This document shows positions 53,783 to 61,436 of a stretch of DNA of 64,000 nt, one piece after another. The translations under genes were made by a program, and so were the position numbers. The notes beneath the pieces are model-generated. The model did no database searches, was not told the origin of the DNA, and worked only from the letters and a program-made list of their open reading frames with translations. Positions within the stretch are counted from its first letter, which is position 1, and every line of letters starts with the position of its first letter. The stretch comes from Muriicola marianensis (lineage in GTDB: Bacteria > Bacteroidota > Bacteroidia > Flavobacteriales > Flavobacteriaceae), in the NCBI RefSeq assembly GCF_014638095.1, contig NZ_BMFH01000001.1:1185060-1249059 (forward strand), in the 5' to 3' direction.

Positions 53783-54739
53783 TTATTGATTAATTCCACC
53801 TACAGGGGTTGCTATGGTGATGTTCCTGTATTCCACCGGCCCGTGATCACCTTGCAGGTAAATGGGTCCTGGCGTTCCCTCTTTACTGTCGAGGGCACCT
53901 CCTGTAATTCCCGGGATGATCTGCCTGTGAATAATGGTCTTTCCATTCGCCACAACGGTGACCCGTCTTCCTACCAGGGTAATATCATATTCCTGCCATT
54001 CTCCGGCTTTTTTGGCGACAATCTCATTGGGCATCAGGAAGCCATAGACGCCCCCGAGATATACCGAAGACGGCTCCTTCCCGTAGCTGTCTTCCACCTG
54101 CACTTCATATCTCCCCCTGAGGTATACTCCGGAATTGGAATGCTCGGGATAACGGAACTCTATATGCAGTTTAAAATCCATAAACTTCTCTTCCGTCATC
54201 AGATTACTTCCCGAGGCCGGACTGGTGAGCACCCCTTCCTTTACAAACCACTGATTCGTTCCTTCCCCCTGGATCTTCCACCCATCCAGGCTATTCTCCT
54301 TGAGTAGTGACCTGGGTTTGGACCATTTTTCTGGATCAGGATACAGTAATTTTGGTGCCCGTTCCCCCCTGAATGCATGCGGCATTCCGGTATGGTCCAG
54401 GATGGTACCCTCCATAGCATCCCCATTGACCGTCCCTGTAAACATCATATAGTGGGTGCCTATCCATTGAGGGGGGATGCTGAAGCTGATCAATCCCTCC
54501 TTATAATGCACTTCGGAGACCGGCCTGGCGCTCCCGGCGAAACTCACGTAATGGCCCACCAGCGCCTTGGAACCCGACTGTTTGACTTCCAGCCAGGAGG
54601 GCACCCAGTTATCTCCCATCTGCACTTCGAGGTCCCAGTGACCCACGGCTTCGGGGGTCTCCTGTGCCAGCAGGAATCCCTGAAAAAAGAAACAGAAAAT
54701 AATACAGTTTGCGAATTTGTAATTCAGGAGAATCTTCAT
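53783..54739 (-). CDS. DUF1080 (3-keto-disaccharide hydrolase) exported protein
   Basis: A 318-residue exported protein with a signal peptide (ending FLLAQE). Residues ~135-310 form the DUF1080 concanavalin-like domain: GWKIQGEGTNQWFVKEGVL, HIEFRYPEHSNSGVYLRGRYEVQVEDSYG, GPIYLQGDHGPVEYRNI. Some DUF1080 proteins hydrolyse 3-keto-glucosides; others have no known activity. Residues 25-130 are an N-terminal beta domain. It is the promoter-proximal gene of the minus-strand hydrolase cluster and carries a TATCTTTA -7-like element ~24 bp upstream. Confidence 0.85.
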   Translation of the reverse strand: MKILLNYKFANCIIFCFFFQGFLLAQETPEAVGHWDLEVQMGDNWVPSWLEVKQSGSKALVGHYVSFAGSARPVSEVHYKEGLISFSIPPQWIGTHYMMFTGTVNGDAMEGTILDHTGMPHAFRGERAPKLLYPDPEKWSKPRSLLKENSLDGWKIQGEGTNQWFVKEGVLTSPASGSNLMTEEKFMDFKLHIEFRYPEHSNSGVYLRGRYEVQVEDSYGKEPSSVYLGGVYGFLMPNEIVAKKAGEWQEYDITLVGRRVTVVANGKTIIHRQIIPGITGGALDSKEGTPGPIYLQGDHGPVEYRNITIATPVGGINQ

Positions 54740-54980
54740 TGTACTCGGTTTTAGGATCAGTAGCTAAAGATAGAAAATAAATTGCCTTTGAGGACAGTGT
54801 GGCCTTACCCTTTCCCTTGCTTTCACCAGGAGGCAGCCACTAAATGTAATCAGTGGTTCCCTGGGTAAAAAGATTCAAACCTCATCACCGGGATCAGACA
54901 CTTTTTAGGCTTAGTCGCAAAAACCAGATCTGTTGATCATTATAAAATGTTACTTACTTAATATCAGTTATTTACGACTT

Positions 54981-54998
54981 GTGTAACTCAGGTTACAC
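54981..54998 (+). promoter_or_regulatory. Inverted repeat GTGTAAC-N4-GTTACAC upstream of the FadL-family gene
   Basis: GTGTAAC (54981-54987), TCAG, GTTACAC (54992-54998): a perfect 7-bp inverted repeat with 4-bp centre, the typical form of a dimeric repressor or activator site. It lies about 50 bp upstream of the -7 element, which suits an activator better than a repressor. Which protein binds is unknown. Confidence 0.5.
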
Positions 54999-55046
54999 TG
55001 GTAGTATCCTATGACATTCATCAGGAATTTACCCCTTTCTTGGATT

Positions 55047-55054
55047 TAGCTTTG
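55047..55054 (+). promoter_or_regulatory. -7 element of the FadL-family gene
   Basis: TAGCTTTG fits TAnnTTTG, 66 bp upstream of the ATG at 55120. No good -33 TTG is seen at the normal distance. Confidence 0.45.
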
Positions 55055-55119
55055 TACCGATATAACAGCGATCATGATTCAAATACGCATGAACTTTTGA
55101 TCGCATAAAACCAGAAACT

Positions 55120-56430
55120 ATGAGAAACTATCTTACCTCCTTTGCTATGAGCATATTTACCGCCGCTGCCTTCTCTCAGGCCGGACATATTATGCAGGGA
55201 GTGGGTTCCGTAAACATGTCGATGGGGGGAGCTGCCACTGCCCAACCCCTTGATATTTCCGGCGCCCTGCAATGGAACCCTGCCTCTATCTCCGTATTCA
55301 ACGAAAATCAATTAAAGATTGATGCCGGGTTCTTCTTTTCTTCTCCTGAGCTAAGTTCTACTGTCCCCGAATTCGACAGCAATGGACAGCCCACCGGAAA
55401 CTTCTTCAGCGGGACCACAGCAGATGACCGTGGTGTTTCCATTCTTCCTTCTGTGGCCTATCTCTGGACCTATCCGGAAAGCAAACACACCCTGGGAGTC
55501 TCTGCCTTCGGGATCAGTGGTTTTGGAGTAACCTTCCCTGAGAGCACGACCAACCCAATAAATATGCCTCAAAGCATGGGAGGATTTGGCAGGGTGGAAT
55601 CAGATTACAGCCTGCTGCAGGTGGGTCTAACCTGGGCCTATGAGGTTTCTGATGAATTCTCTATTGGAGTTGAACCTACTTTTAATTTTGCCACCCTGGA
55701 ACTCATCCCTAACCCTACAGCCAACCCGACAGGAGCTGGTTATCCCAATGCAGATAAAGCTTCTGCCGTAGGATTTGGCGCCCAGTTTGGCGTGTTCTAC
55801 AACAGTCCGTCCGGTTTCAAAGCCGGGGCCTCTTACAAGACCAAACAGGTATTTGGAGATTTTACATTGGACAATACCTACCTGGACAATACCACCTCTT
55901 CCAATGAATTCAAGATCAACTATCCTGCAATCTATTCTGTAGGTCTCGGGTATTCCCTGGGCAATGTGGACCTGGCCCTGGACTACAGACTCGTAGACTA
56001 CGAGAATACCGAAGGTTTTGCAGAAGCAGGATGGACCAATACCTTTTCCGTTGCCGGATTTGGATGGGAAAATATCAGTATTGTATCAGCCGGAATTCAG
56101 TATAAAGGCGTGAATAAGTTACCATTGCGATTGGGTTACACCTACAGTTCAAACCCTATCAATAGTGATCTGGCGTTTTTCAGCGTGCCCGCCACGGCCA
56201 TCATTAAAAATGCATTCCAGTTTGGGTTGAGCTATGAGTTCAGCGAAAGCTTCTCCCTGGATGTCGTTTATCACTACGGTTCGAGCGGAGATGCTACTTC
56301 CGGTCCGCTACTGAATCCTCAGTTCATCCAGAACTCTCCACCCTACGGAGCCATCCCACAAAGTGAAGTCGCTTATGATATGACAACTTCCATGATCATG
56401 TTCGGCGGGAGCTTTACGTTTGGAAAGTAA
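55120..56430 (+). CDS. OmpP1/FadL-family outer-membrane transporter
   Basis: A 436-residue outer-membrane barrel with a signal peptide (ending AAFSQA). The family opening GHIMQGVGSVNMSMGGAATAQPLDISGALQWNPAS includes the N-terminal hatch with NPA, followed by about fourteen beta-strands and a terminal FGGSFTFGK. FadL-type porins import long-chain fatty acids and other hydrophobic compounds; the substrate is not deducible here. It stands alone, has its own terminator, and has an inverted repeat upstream. Confidence 0.9.
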   Translation: MRNYLTSFAMSIFTAAAFSQAGHIMQGVGSVNMSMGGAATAQPLDISGALQWNPASISVFNENQLKIDAGFFFSSPELSSTVPEFDSNGQPTGNFFSGTTADDRGVSILPSVAYLWTYPESKHTLGVSAFGISGFGVTFPESTTNPINMPQSMGGFGRVESDYSLLQVGLTWAYEVSDEFSIGVEPTFNFATLELIPNPTANPTGAGYPNADKASAVGFGAQFGVFYNSPSGFKAGASYKTKQVFGDFTLDNTYLDNTTSSNEFKINYPAIYSVGLGYSLGNVDLALDYRLVDYENTEGFAEAGWTNTFSVAGFGWENISIVSAGIQYKGVNKLPLRLGYTYSSNPINSDLAFFSVPATAIIKNAFQFGLSYEFSESFSLDVVYHYGSSGDATSGPLLNPQFIQNSPPYGAIPQSEVAYDMTTSMIMFGGSFTFGK

Positions 56431-56452
56431 TAGTACTCGGAAGAGCTAAAAG

Positions 56453-56486
56453 ATGGCGGTTCTAATTTATGAATCGCCATTTTTTT
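56453..56486 (+). terminator. Terminator of the FadL-family gene
   Basis: ATGGCGGTTC and GAATCGCCAT form a 10-bp stem (one G-T pair) with an 8-nt loop, followed by six T residues. Confidence 0.85.
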
Positions 56487-56575
56487 ATGAATATGATGAG
56501 TATTAACAATATCTTTTTATTCTCACTATTTGCCTTTGATCAATTCCTTACCTTTATCGTCCAGATTACCATCTG

Positions 56576-57199
56576 ATGAAAAGACGCTTGCGCAATTTTA
56601 TCCTCATCCTCTTCATCCTTCCCTTATCAACACTACTGATCTGTGATGCGATTATAGATAAGGGTGCGGAGGGCAGGACCTTTAATTCGATCAACTCCAT
56701 ACCCAGAAATAAGGTCGGTATTGTGCTCGGTACCTCGAGCCGACTCATAGCCGGGGGGAATAACCCATACTACACCCACAGGGTCGATGCCACACTAGCC
56801 CTGTACAAGGCAGGGAAGATCGATCGGGTGCTGGTGAGCGGGGACAATGCCACCCGATACTACAATGAACCTGACACCTTTAAGAAAGACCTGGTTGCCG
56901 GGGGCATTCCGGAAGACAGCATCATGCTTGATCCTTCAGGTTTCCGCACTCTGGACTCCATGGTGAGGGCCAGGGAGGTTTTTGGGCTGGACAGTGTGAC
57001 GGTGATCTCCCAAAAATTCCAGAATGAAAGGGCCATCTACCTGGCCTCAAGGAAAGATCTATACGCCATAGGATTTAACGCGACAGACGTCCAGGGCTCG
57101 GATGGGCTCAAGGTCCAGGTAAGGGAATATTTTGCCAGGGTAAAGGTCTTTATCGACCTTGCGCTTAACACACAACCCCGCTCCGGTCAGGAGATGTAA
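56576..57199 (+). CDS. SanA-like DUF218 (YdcF/ElyC) protein
   Basis: A 207-residue protein with one N-terminal membrane helix (ILILFILPLSTLLICDAII) and a periplasmic DUF218 domain: VGIVLGTSSRLIAGGNNPYY, HRVDATLALYKAGKIDRVLVSGDN, MVRAREVFGLDSVTVISQKFQNERAIYLA, then a basic C-terminal tail. SanA/ElyC relatives affect envelope permeability and peptidoglycan precursor handling; no activity is proved. The Nramp gene follows 55 bp downstream on the same strand. Confidence 0.85.
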   Translation: MKRRLRNFILILFILPLSTLLICDAIIDKGAEGRTFNSINSIPRNKVGIVLGTSSRLIAGGNNPYYTHRVDATLALYKAGKIDRVLVSGDNATRYYNEPDTFKKDLVAGGIPEDSIMLDPSGFRTLDSMVRAREVFGLDSVTVISQKFQNERAIYLASRKDLYAIGFNATDVQGSDGLKVQVREYFARVKVFIDLALNTQPRSGQEM

Positions 57200-57254
57200 T
57201 AATTTGGATCTCCAATATGCATAAAATGTCCTACTTTAGAGCAGATCACTACCT

Positions 57255-58508
57255 ATGCCTAGTATAAAAACGCTGATCAGGAACCTTGGACCCGGCTTGC
57301 TTTTTGCCAGTATGGCCATAGGCACCTCACACCTGGTCCTCTCCACCAAAGCGGGCGCACAGTATGGCTGGATAATGGTTATCCCCATCATACTTGCCAA
57401 TGTATTGAAATACCCCTTTTTTGAATACGGCATTCGATATACCACTGTGACCAATACCTCCCTGATCGAGGGCTATCGCAATCGTGGAAAGGCTTACCTC
57501 TGGCTGTATACTTTTATCACCCTGGTCACTACATTCACTATTCTCGCGGCATTGTATGTGGTAACAGCCGGGCTGCTGATAAACCTTTTCAAGGTCGACG
57601 GCCTCTCCGTCAGCACCATTGCCCTGGGGTTGTTTATTTTTATTTCAGCCGTCCTGATCATCGGGCGATACCGATTCCTGGAATTGTCCCTGAAGTTCGT
57701 GGTTACCATCCTGTTCATCGCATTGCTCGTCACCACCGTGCTGGTGTTGTTCAAAGGGCAGGCGGAGGCGGTAGCAGATTTTACGCCTTCTCCGATTTTT
57801 GATGAGGTCGGAATACTTTTTTTGATCGGACTTGTGGGTTGGATGCCAACCGCTGTGGAAGCAAGCAGCTGGATCAGCCTATGGACCCTGGAAAAGCAAA
57901 AGGTTACCAAAAGACGCTTACCCCTGAATGAGGCCTTACAGGAATTCAATTCAGGGTATTATATGACGGCCTTGCTGGCTATTTTCTTTTTGATCATTGG
58001 CTGGATGACCCTTTATGGATCCAATACCATCCTGAGTGATAATGCGGTTACCTTCGCCGATCAGGTAGTGCAACTCTTCACCACCCATATAGGCAAATGG
58101 GCCTATATCTTCATTGCCGTCTCTGCCTTCGCGACCATGTTCAGTACCTGCATGACAGCCCACGACGCTATTGCCAGGGTGAGTCTGGACATCCTCAAAC
58201 ACCTGACCCCGGAACACAAAGACTACTCGGGAAAGAAATACTTTGCCATAGGCATTATAGGCTTAGCCATCGTGAACTATATCGTCCTCACGGCCTTTGG
58301 GGCCAATATGGGTCTACTGGTCGCTCTCGCTACTTTTATCTCCTTCGTGATGGCACCCATCGTGGGCTATATGAATCTGAAGAACGTGATGAGTGACGAC
58401 CTTCCCAAAAAGTTTCATCCCGGGAAAGGGTTGCAGTATCTAACCTATGCAGGGATTGTATTCCTGTCACTTTTTGCCCTGTATTATTGCTGGATCGTCC
58501 TGTTCTAG
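57255..58508 (+). CDS. Nramp-family homologue lacking the canonical metal-binding motif
   Basis: An inner-membrane protein of 417 residues with about eleven helices and the Nramp fold. The helix-1 region aligns without gaps with E. coli MntH: NLGPGLLFASMAIGTSHLVL at the place of GPAFIAAIGYIDPGNFAT, so the DPGN metal motif reads GTSH (Asp to Gly, Asn to His). Helix 6 has LVGWMPTAVEASSW, where the metal-binding MPH is MPT. The flanking KAGAQYGW also fits. The sequence is therefore an Nramp relative that should not bind Mn2+/Fe2+ in the usual way; its substrate is open. The 3' end overlaps the OmpA gene's stop by 4 bp (convergent). Confidence 0.8.
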   Translation: MPSIKTLIRNLGPGLLFASMAIGTSHLVLSTKAGAQYGWIMVIPIILANVLKYPFFEYGIRYTTVTNTSLIEGYRNRGKAYLWLYTFITLVTTFTILAALYVVTAGLLINLFKVDGLSVSTIALGLFIFISAVLIIGRYRFLELSLKFVVTILFIALLVTTVLVLFKGQAEAVADFTPSPIFDEVGILFLIGLVGWMPTAVEASSWISLWTLEKQKVTKRRLPLNEALQEFNSGYYMTALLAIFFLIIGWMTLYGSNTILSDNAVTFADQVVQLFTTHIGKWAYIFIAVSAFATMFSTCMTAHDAIARVSLDILKHLTPEHKDYSGKKYFAIGIIGLAIVNYIVLTAFGANMGLLVALATFISFVMAPIVGYMNLKNVMSDDLPKKFHPGKGLQYLTYAGIVFLSLFALYYCWIVLF

Positions 58509-60442
58509 AAAAGGAGGTCGTAATTCAGAACTACGATAAGTTGTCTTTCATTCTTTTTGTGGAAGCTATCCATACAGAAAGCACCATCAGTGCAATCATT
58601 GAGCAGCTTATCTTCCCCGTATCCTATAGAGTAGAGAATATTTGAGGGTGATACGCCATTGTTTTCGAGGTAGTTTTTGATTGCATCTGCCCTGCTCTGG
58701 GAGATCCGGAAATTAGTGGCAGACCCTCCACGGCTGTCCGTATGGGATTCAATCCTGAGTTGCAGCTGGGGAAAACGGGCTACCGCATCCACGACCTTGT
58801 CTAGTTCCTGGGCGATCTCCGGAGTAATGGTGCTCCTGCCTTTATCGAAATAGAATTTATTCAATTTCAGCACGGCCTGATCTTCTGTCTCCTCTACCAG
58901 GTCATCGATACTCACGATCCCCATATTGAAAGGTGTACCTTGAATCGTTTGCAGATCGTCCTCTAGAAATGATTCCGAAAAAGTAGAATGTCTTCCTTTC
59001 GCGGCCTGTACTTTTATCGATTCCTGCCAGGGCACCTCAATCCTGAAAGCACCTCTATCATCCGTAATCACCTCCTTTAATACCTTCCCGGTCTGATCGA
59101 GTAAACGGACCTCCGCCTGCGAAATCCGATCATTCGTACTCAAATTTACCACGCTGCCATACAACGTAAAAGTTTTAATTCCTGGTTTGTCATCTATAAC
59201 AAACCCATAAAGATCATCACTTCCCTTACCTCCTGGCCTGTTGGATGCAAAATATCCAATAAGACTATTCTCCTGATAGTTCTGTATGATCAATCCAAAA
59301 TCGTCTTTTTCAGAGTTCAAGTCTCTTCCCAGATTCACGGGGATGCTATACTCATTGTCTTCCAGTATTTCGGATTTGTAGCTGTCCATTCCCCCCAGAC
59401 CGTAGAAGATATCGGAAGCGAAATACAGGCTACCCTCAAAAATATACGGGGCGATCTCATTTCCGGGGGTATTGATATGCGGGCCCAGATTTACTGGAGA
59501 GGACATGATCAGTCCGTTGTTGGTATATACGAAATACAGGTCTGTCCCGCCATAACCCCCTTCAAAGTTTGCGGCAAAATAAAGCTTCCCACTTTCGGTC
59601 TCATAATAAGGGTAATAGAAGGAAATACTAAGGTCTTTCAGTAAAAACCGGAAGTTGCCATTCTTGTCAGCAGAACCCAAGGCCAGTGAATTTTTCCCAT
59701 ATTCATCGAACACCAGGTTTCCATTAGCCTCATTGGATCGGATATAGAAAACCGCATCCAGGTCCTCGGAATAAAAAGGGGTTCCCTGGTGATAATCAAA
59801 GCTGGGGATATTGCTAAAGGTCCTAGTTCCTATAGCATCACCTTTATTATCAAGACGTGCATTAAATATATTCAAGAAGGAAGAAGGCTGATCAGCACCG
59901 CCCCTTCGCTGAGACTCGGATCCTCTTGCGCTGGTAAACAACAATTGATCCCGATAAAAGGAAGGTGCAAAATCCGCGAAGGGACTGTTGTTGTTGAGAT
60001 TAAAGATCTTAGCTGTCGAGCGGGTATCCCCTGAAGAAGATTGCAGATCAATATTTAAAAGGGCATTTTCAACCAATTCAGGCGATAATTTACCCGGATT
60101 CTGCTGCAAAAACTCCCGTACAGATCCTAATCCCCCGGTCATCTTGAATGCCTGCAGCATTTTATTCAAGTGATAAGCGGGCAAGACTGAATCCCTTTCA
60201 TACACTTCTGAATATCGCAAGCTTGCCTGTTCATAATTTTCCATTTTTAGGTAAGCCTCTGCCATATTGCAGTATTGCTGATTTGTCAGTGGTTTCACCC
60301 GCATCTCTTTGATATATTCCCTGACGGCCAGTGGATAGTTATTCTCCATGAAAATCATATCCGCCCTTGAAAGATCCTCCTGTGACCGGAGAAACCCGGA
60401 CAGGAACAGGAAAATCAGGAATACTAAAGATTTAGGCCTCAT
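58505..60442 (-). CDS. OmpA-family protein with TPR, PD40 and regulatory-like domains
   Basis: A 645-residue exported protein (signal peptide to ~residue 20) of the kind encoded with PorP/SprF in type IX secretion loci. N-terminal helical repeats (QYCNMAEAYLKMENYEQASLRY) are followed by PD40-like beta-propeller blades (TSARGSESQRRGG, YFAANFEGGYGGTDLYFV, FASNRPGGKGSDDLYGF), a carboxypeptidase-regulatory-like domain (~430-510), and a C-terminal OmpA domain (~530-640) with the peptidoglycan-binding pattern LRIESHTDSRG, SQSRADAIKNYLENNGV, then NERQLIVVLNYDLLF. Probably anchors the complex to peptidoglycan. Confidence 0.9.
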   Translation of the reverse strand: MRPKSLVFLIFLFLSGFLRSQEDLSRADMIFMENNYPLAVREYIKEMRVKPLTNQQYCNMAEAYLKMENYEQASLRYSEVYERDSVLPAYHLNKMLQAFKMTGGLGSVREFLQQNPGKLSPELVENALLNIDLQSSSGDTRSTAKIFNLNNNSPFADFAPSFYRDQLLFTSARGSESQRRGGADQPSSFLNIFNARLDNKGDAIGTRTFSNIPSFDYHQGTPFYSEDLDAVFYIRSNEANGNLVFDEYGKNSLALGSADKNGNFRFLLKDLSISFYYPYYETESGKLYFAANFEGGYGGTDLYFVYTNNGLIMSSPVNLGPHINTPGNEIAPYIFEGSLYFASDIFYGLGGMDSYKSEILEDNEYSIPVNLGRDLNSEKDDFGLIIQNYQENSLIGYFASNRPGGKGSDDLYGFVIDDKPGIKTFTLYGSVVNLSTNDRISQAEVRLLDQTGKVLKEVITDDRGAFRIEVPWQESIKVQAAKGRHSTFSESFLEDDLQTIQGTPFNMGIVSIDDLVEETEDQAVLKLNKFYFDKGRSTITPEIAQELDKVVDAVARFPQLQLRIESHTDSRGGSATNFRISQSRADAIKNYLENNGVSPSNILYSIGYGEDKLLNDCTDGAFCMDSFHKKNERQLIVVLNYDLLF

Positions 60443-60452
60443 ATATTATTAC

Positions 60453-61436
60453 TTAAAAGAATCTGGGAGAATCTATTTGTTTTTGTTTTCCTTTTGGTCG
60501 TTTCGTTCTGTCAGGTCTTACCCGATTACCCCCCTCGCCGAGGAAGAACTTAAGGATCATTTCATGTGAGCCCTGATTGTACTGACCCAGTGGCGTTGTA
60601 CTATAATCGTAACTATACCCCAGGAACATACCTTTTGAAATCTGAAATCCAGCCAAACCACTTACAGCGTTATTCACCCTGTAAGAAGCACCCACAGTAA
60701 CCACATCGCTGATCAGGAAATTGGCAGAGAGGTCGAATCTAAATGGAAGTCCCTCAAAATAACTTGCTAAAAAGGCTGGCTTAAATTTCAGGTTATCCCC
60801 AAGTTCAAGAACAACTCCTCCTATCATATTTACCTGAATGCGATCATTGAAAAAAGATTCCACTTCCTCATCCTTGGTCAATCCTGTCAGGAAATTAGGG
60901 GCAGACACTCCCAAATACCAATCTTCACCGTACATAAACATTCCCGCACCCACAGTTGGATAGAATTTATTAAAGGTATTGGTTGTGAGCAACGGCTCAT
61001 CAGGGTTTTCGAAGTTGCCCTTAGAGAAATCAATATCGAGAATCCCACCCCCTGCATTCACTCCAAATGACAAATAGGTATCGGATGAAAGGTTTACCTG
61101 GTACGAATAGGCCACATTGAAGAAGGTCTGACTGGTGGGACCAAATTGATCACTTATTACGTTGATGCCCATACCCACTTTACCATTATTGAAAGGGATA
61201 TTGGTCCCAAAGCGAAGAGTACGGGGAGCTCCTTCAATATCAATCCACTGTGCCCGATAAAGTGCAGCGATTTCTGCCCTTTCTACCGAACCCACATAAG
61301 CAGGGTTGAAACTGCCGATATTATACATATACTGGGTATACTGAGGCTCCAATTGTGCCATACCCAGGTAGGAGGACAGCGCTGACGCTAAGATCAGGAA
61401 CAGGGATTGGCTAAATCTCAAATTACCTCTCTGCAT
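60453..61436 (-). CDS. Type IX secretion membrane protein, PorP/SprF family
   Basis: A 327-residue outer-membrane protein with a signal peptide (ending SSYLGMAQ) and the PorP/SprF opening LEPQYTQYMYNIGSFNPAYVGS; the rest is beta-strands ending SHEMILKFFLG followed by a basic Pro/Arg/Lys tail (RVRPDRTKRPKGKQKQ). SprF proteins are needed for secretion or surface attachment of particular adhesins such as SprB. The start at 61436 overlaps the adhesin stop as TAATG, so translation is coupled; this is preferred to an upstream in-frame codon at 61457. The adhesin upstream is its probable client. Confidence 0.93.
   Translation of the reverse strand: MQRGNLRFSQSLFLILASALSSYLGMAQLEPQYTQYMYNIGSFNPAYVGSVERAEIAALYRAQWIDIEGAPRTLRFGTNIPFNNGKVGMGINVISDQFGPTSQTFFNVAYSYQVNLSSDTYLSFGVNAGGGILDIDFSKGNFENPDEPLLTTNTFNKFYPTVGAGMFMYGEDWYLGVSAPNFLTGLTKDEEVESFFNDRIQVNMIGGVVLELGDNLKFKPAFLASYFEGLPFRFDLSANFLISDVVTVGASYRVNNAVSGLAGFQISKGMFLGYSYDYSTTPLGQYNQGSHEMILKFFLGEGGNRVRPDRTKRPKGKQKQIDSPRFF

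Larger units (their letters stand above)
54740..55119. other. Intergenic region between DUF1080 and the FadL-family porin
   Basis: A 380-bp region with divergent genes at both ends. It contains the minus-strand -7-like element at 54763-54770, an inverted repeat at 54981-54998 and the plus-strand -7 element at 55047-55054. No open frame of note. Confidence 0.6.
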
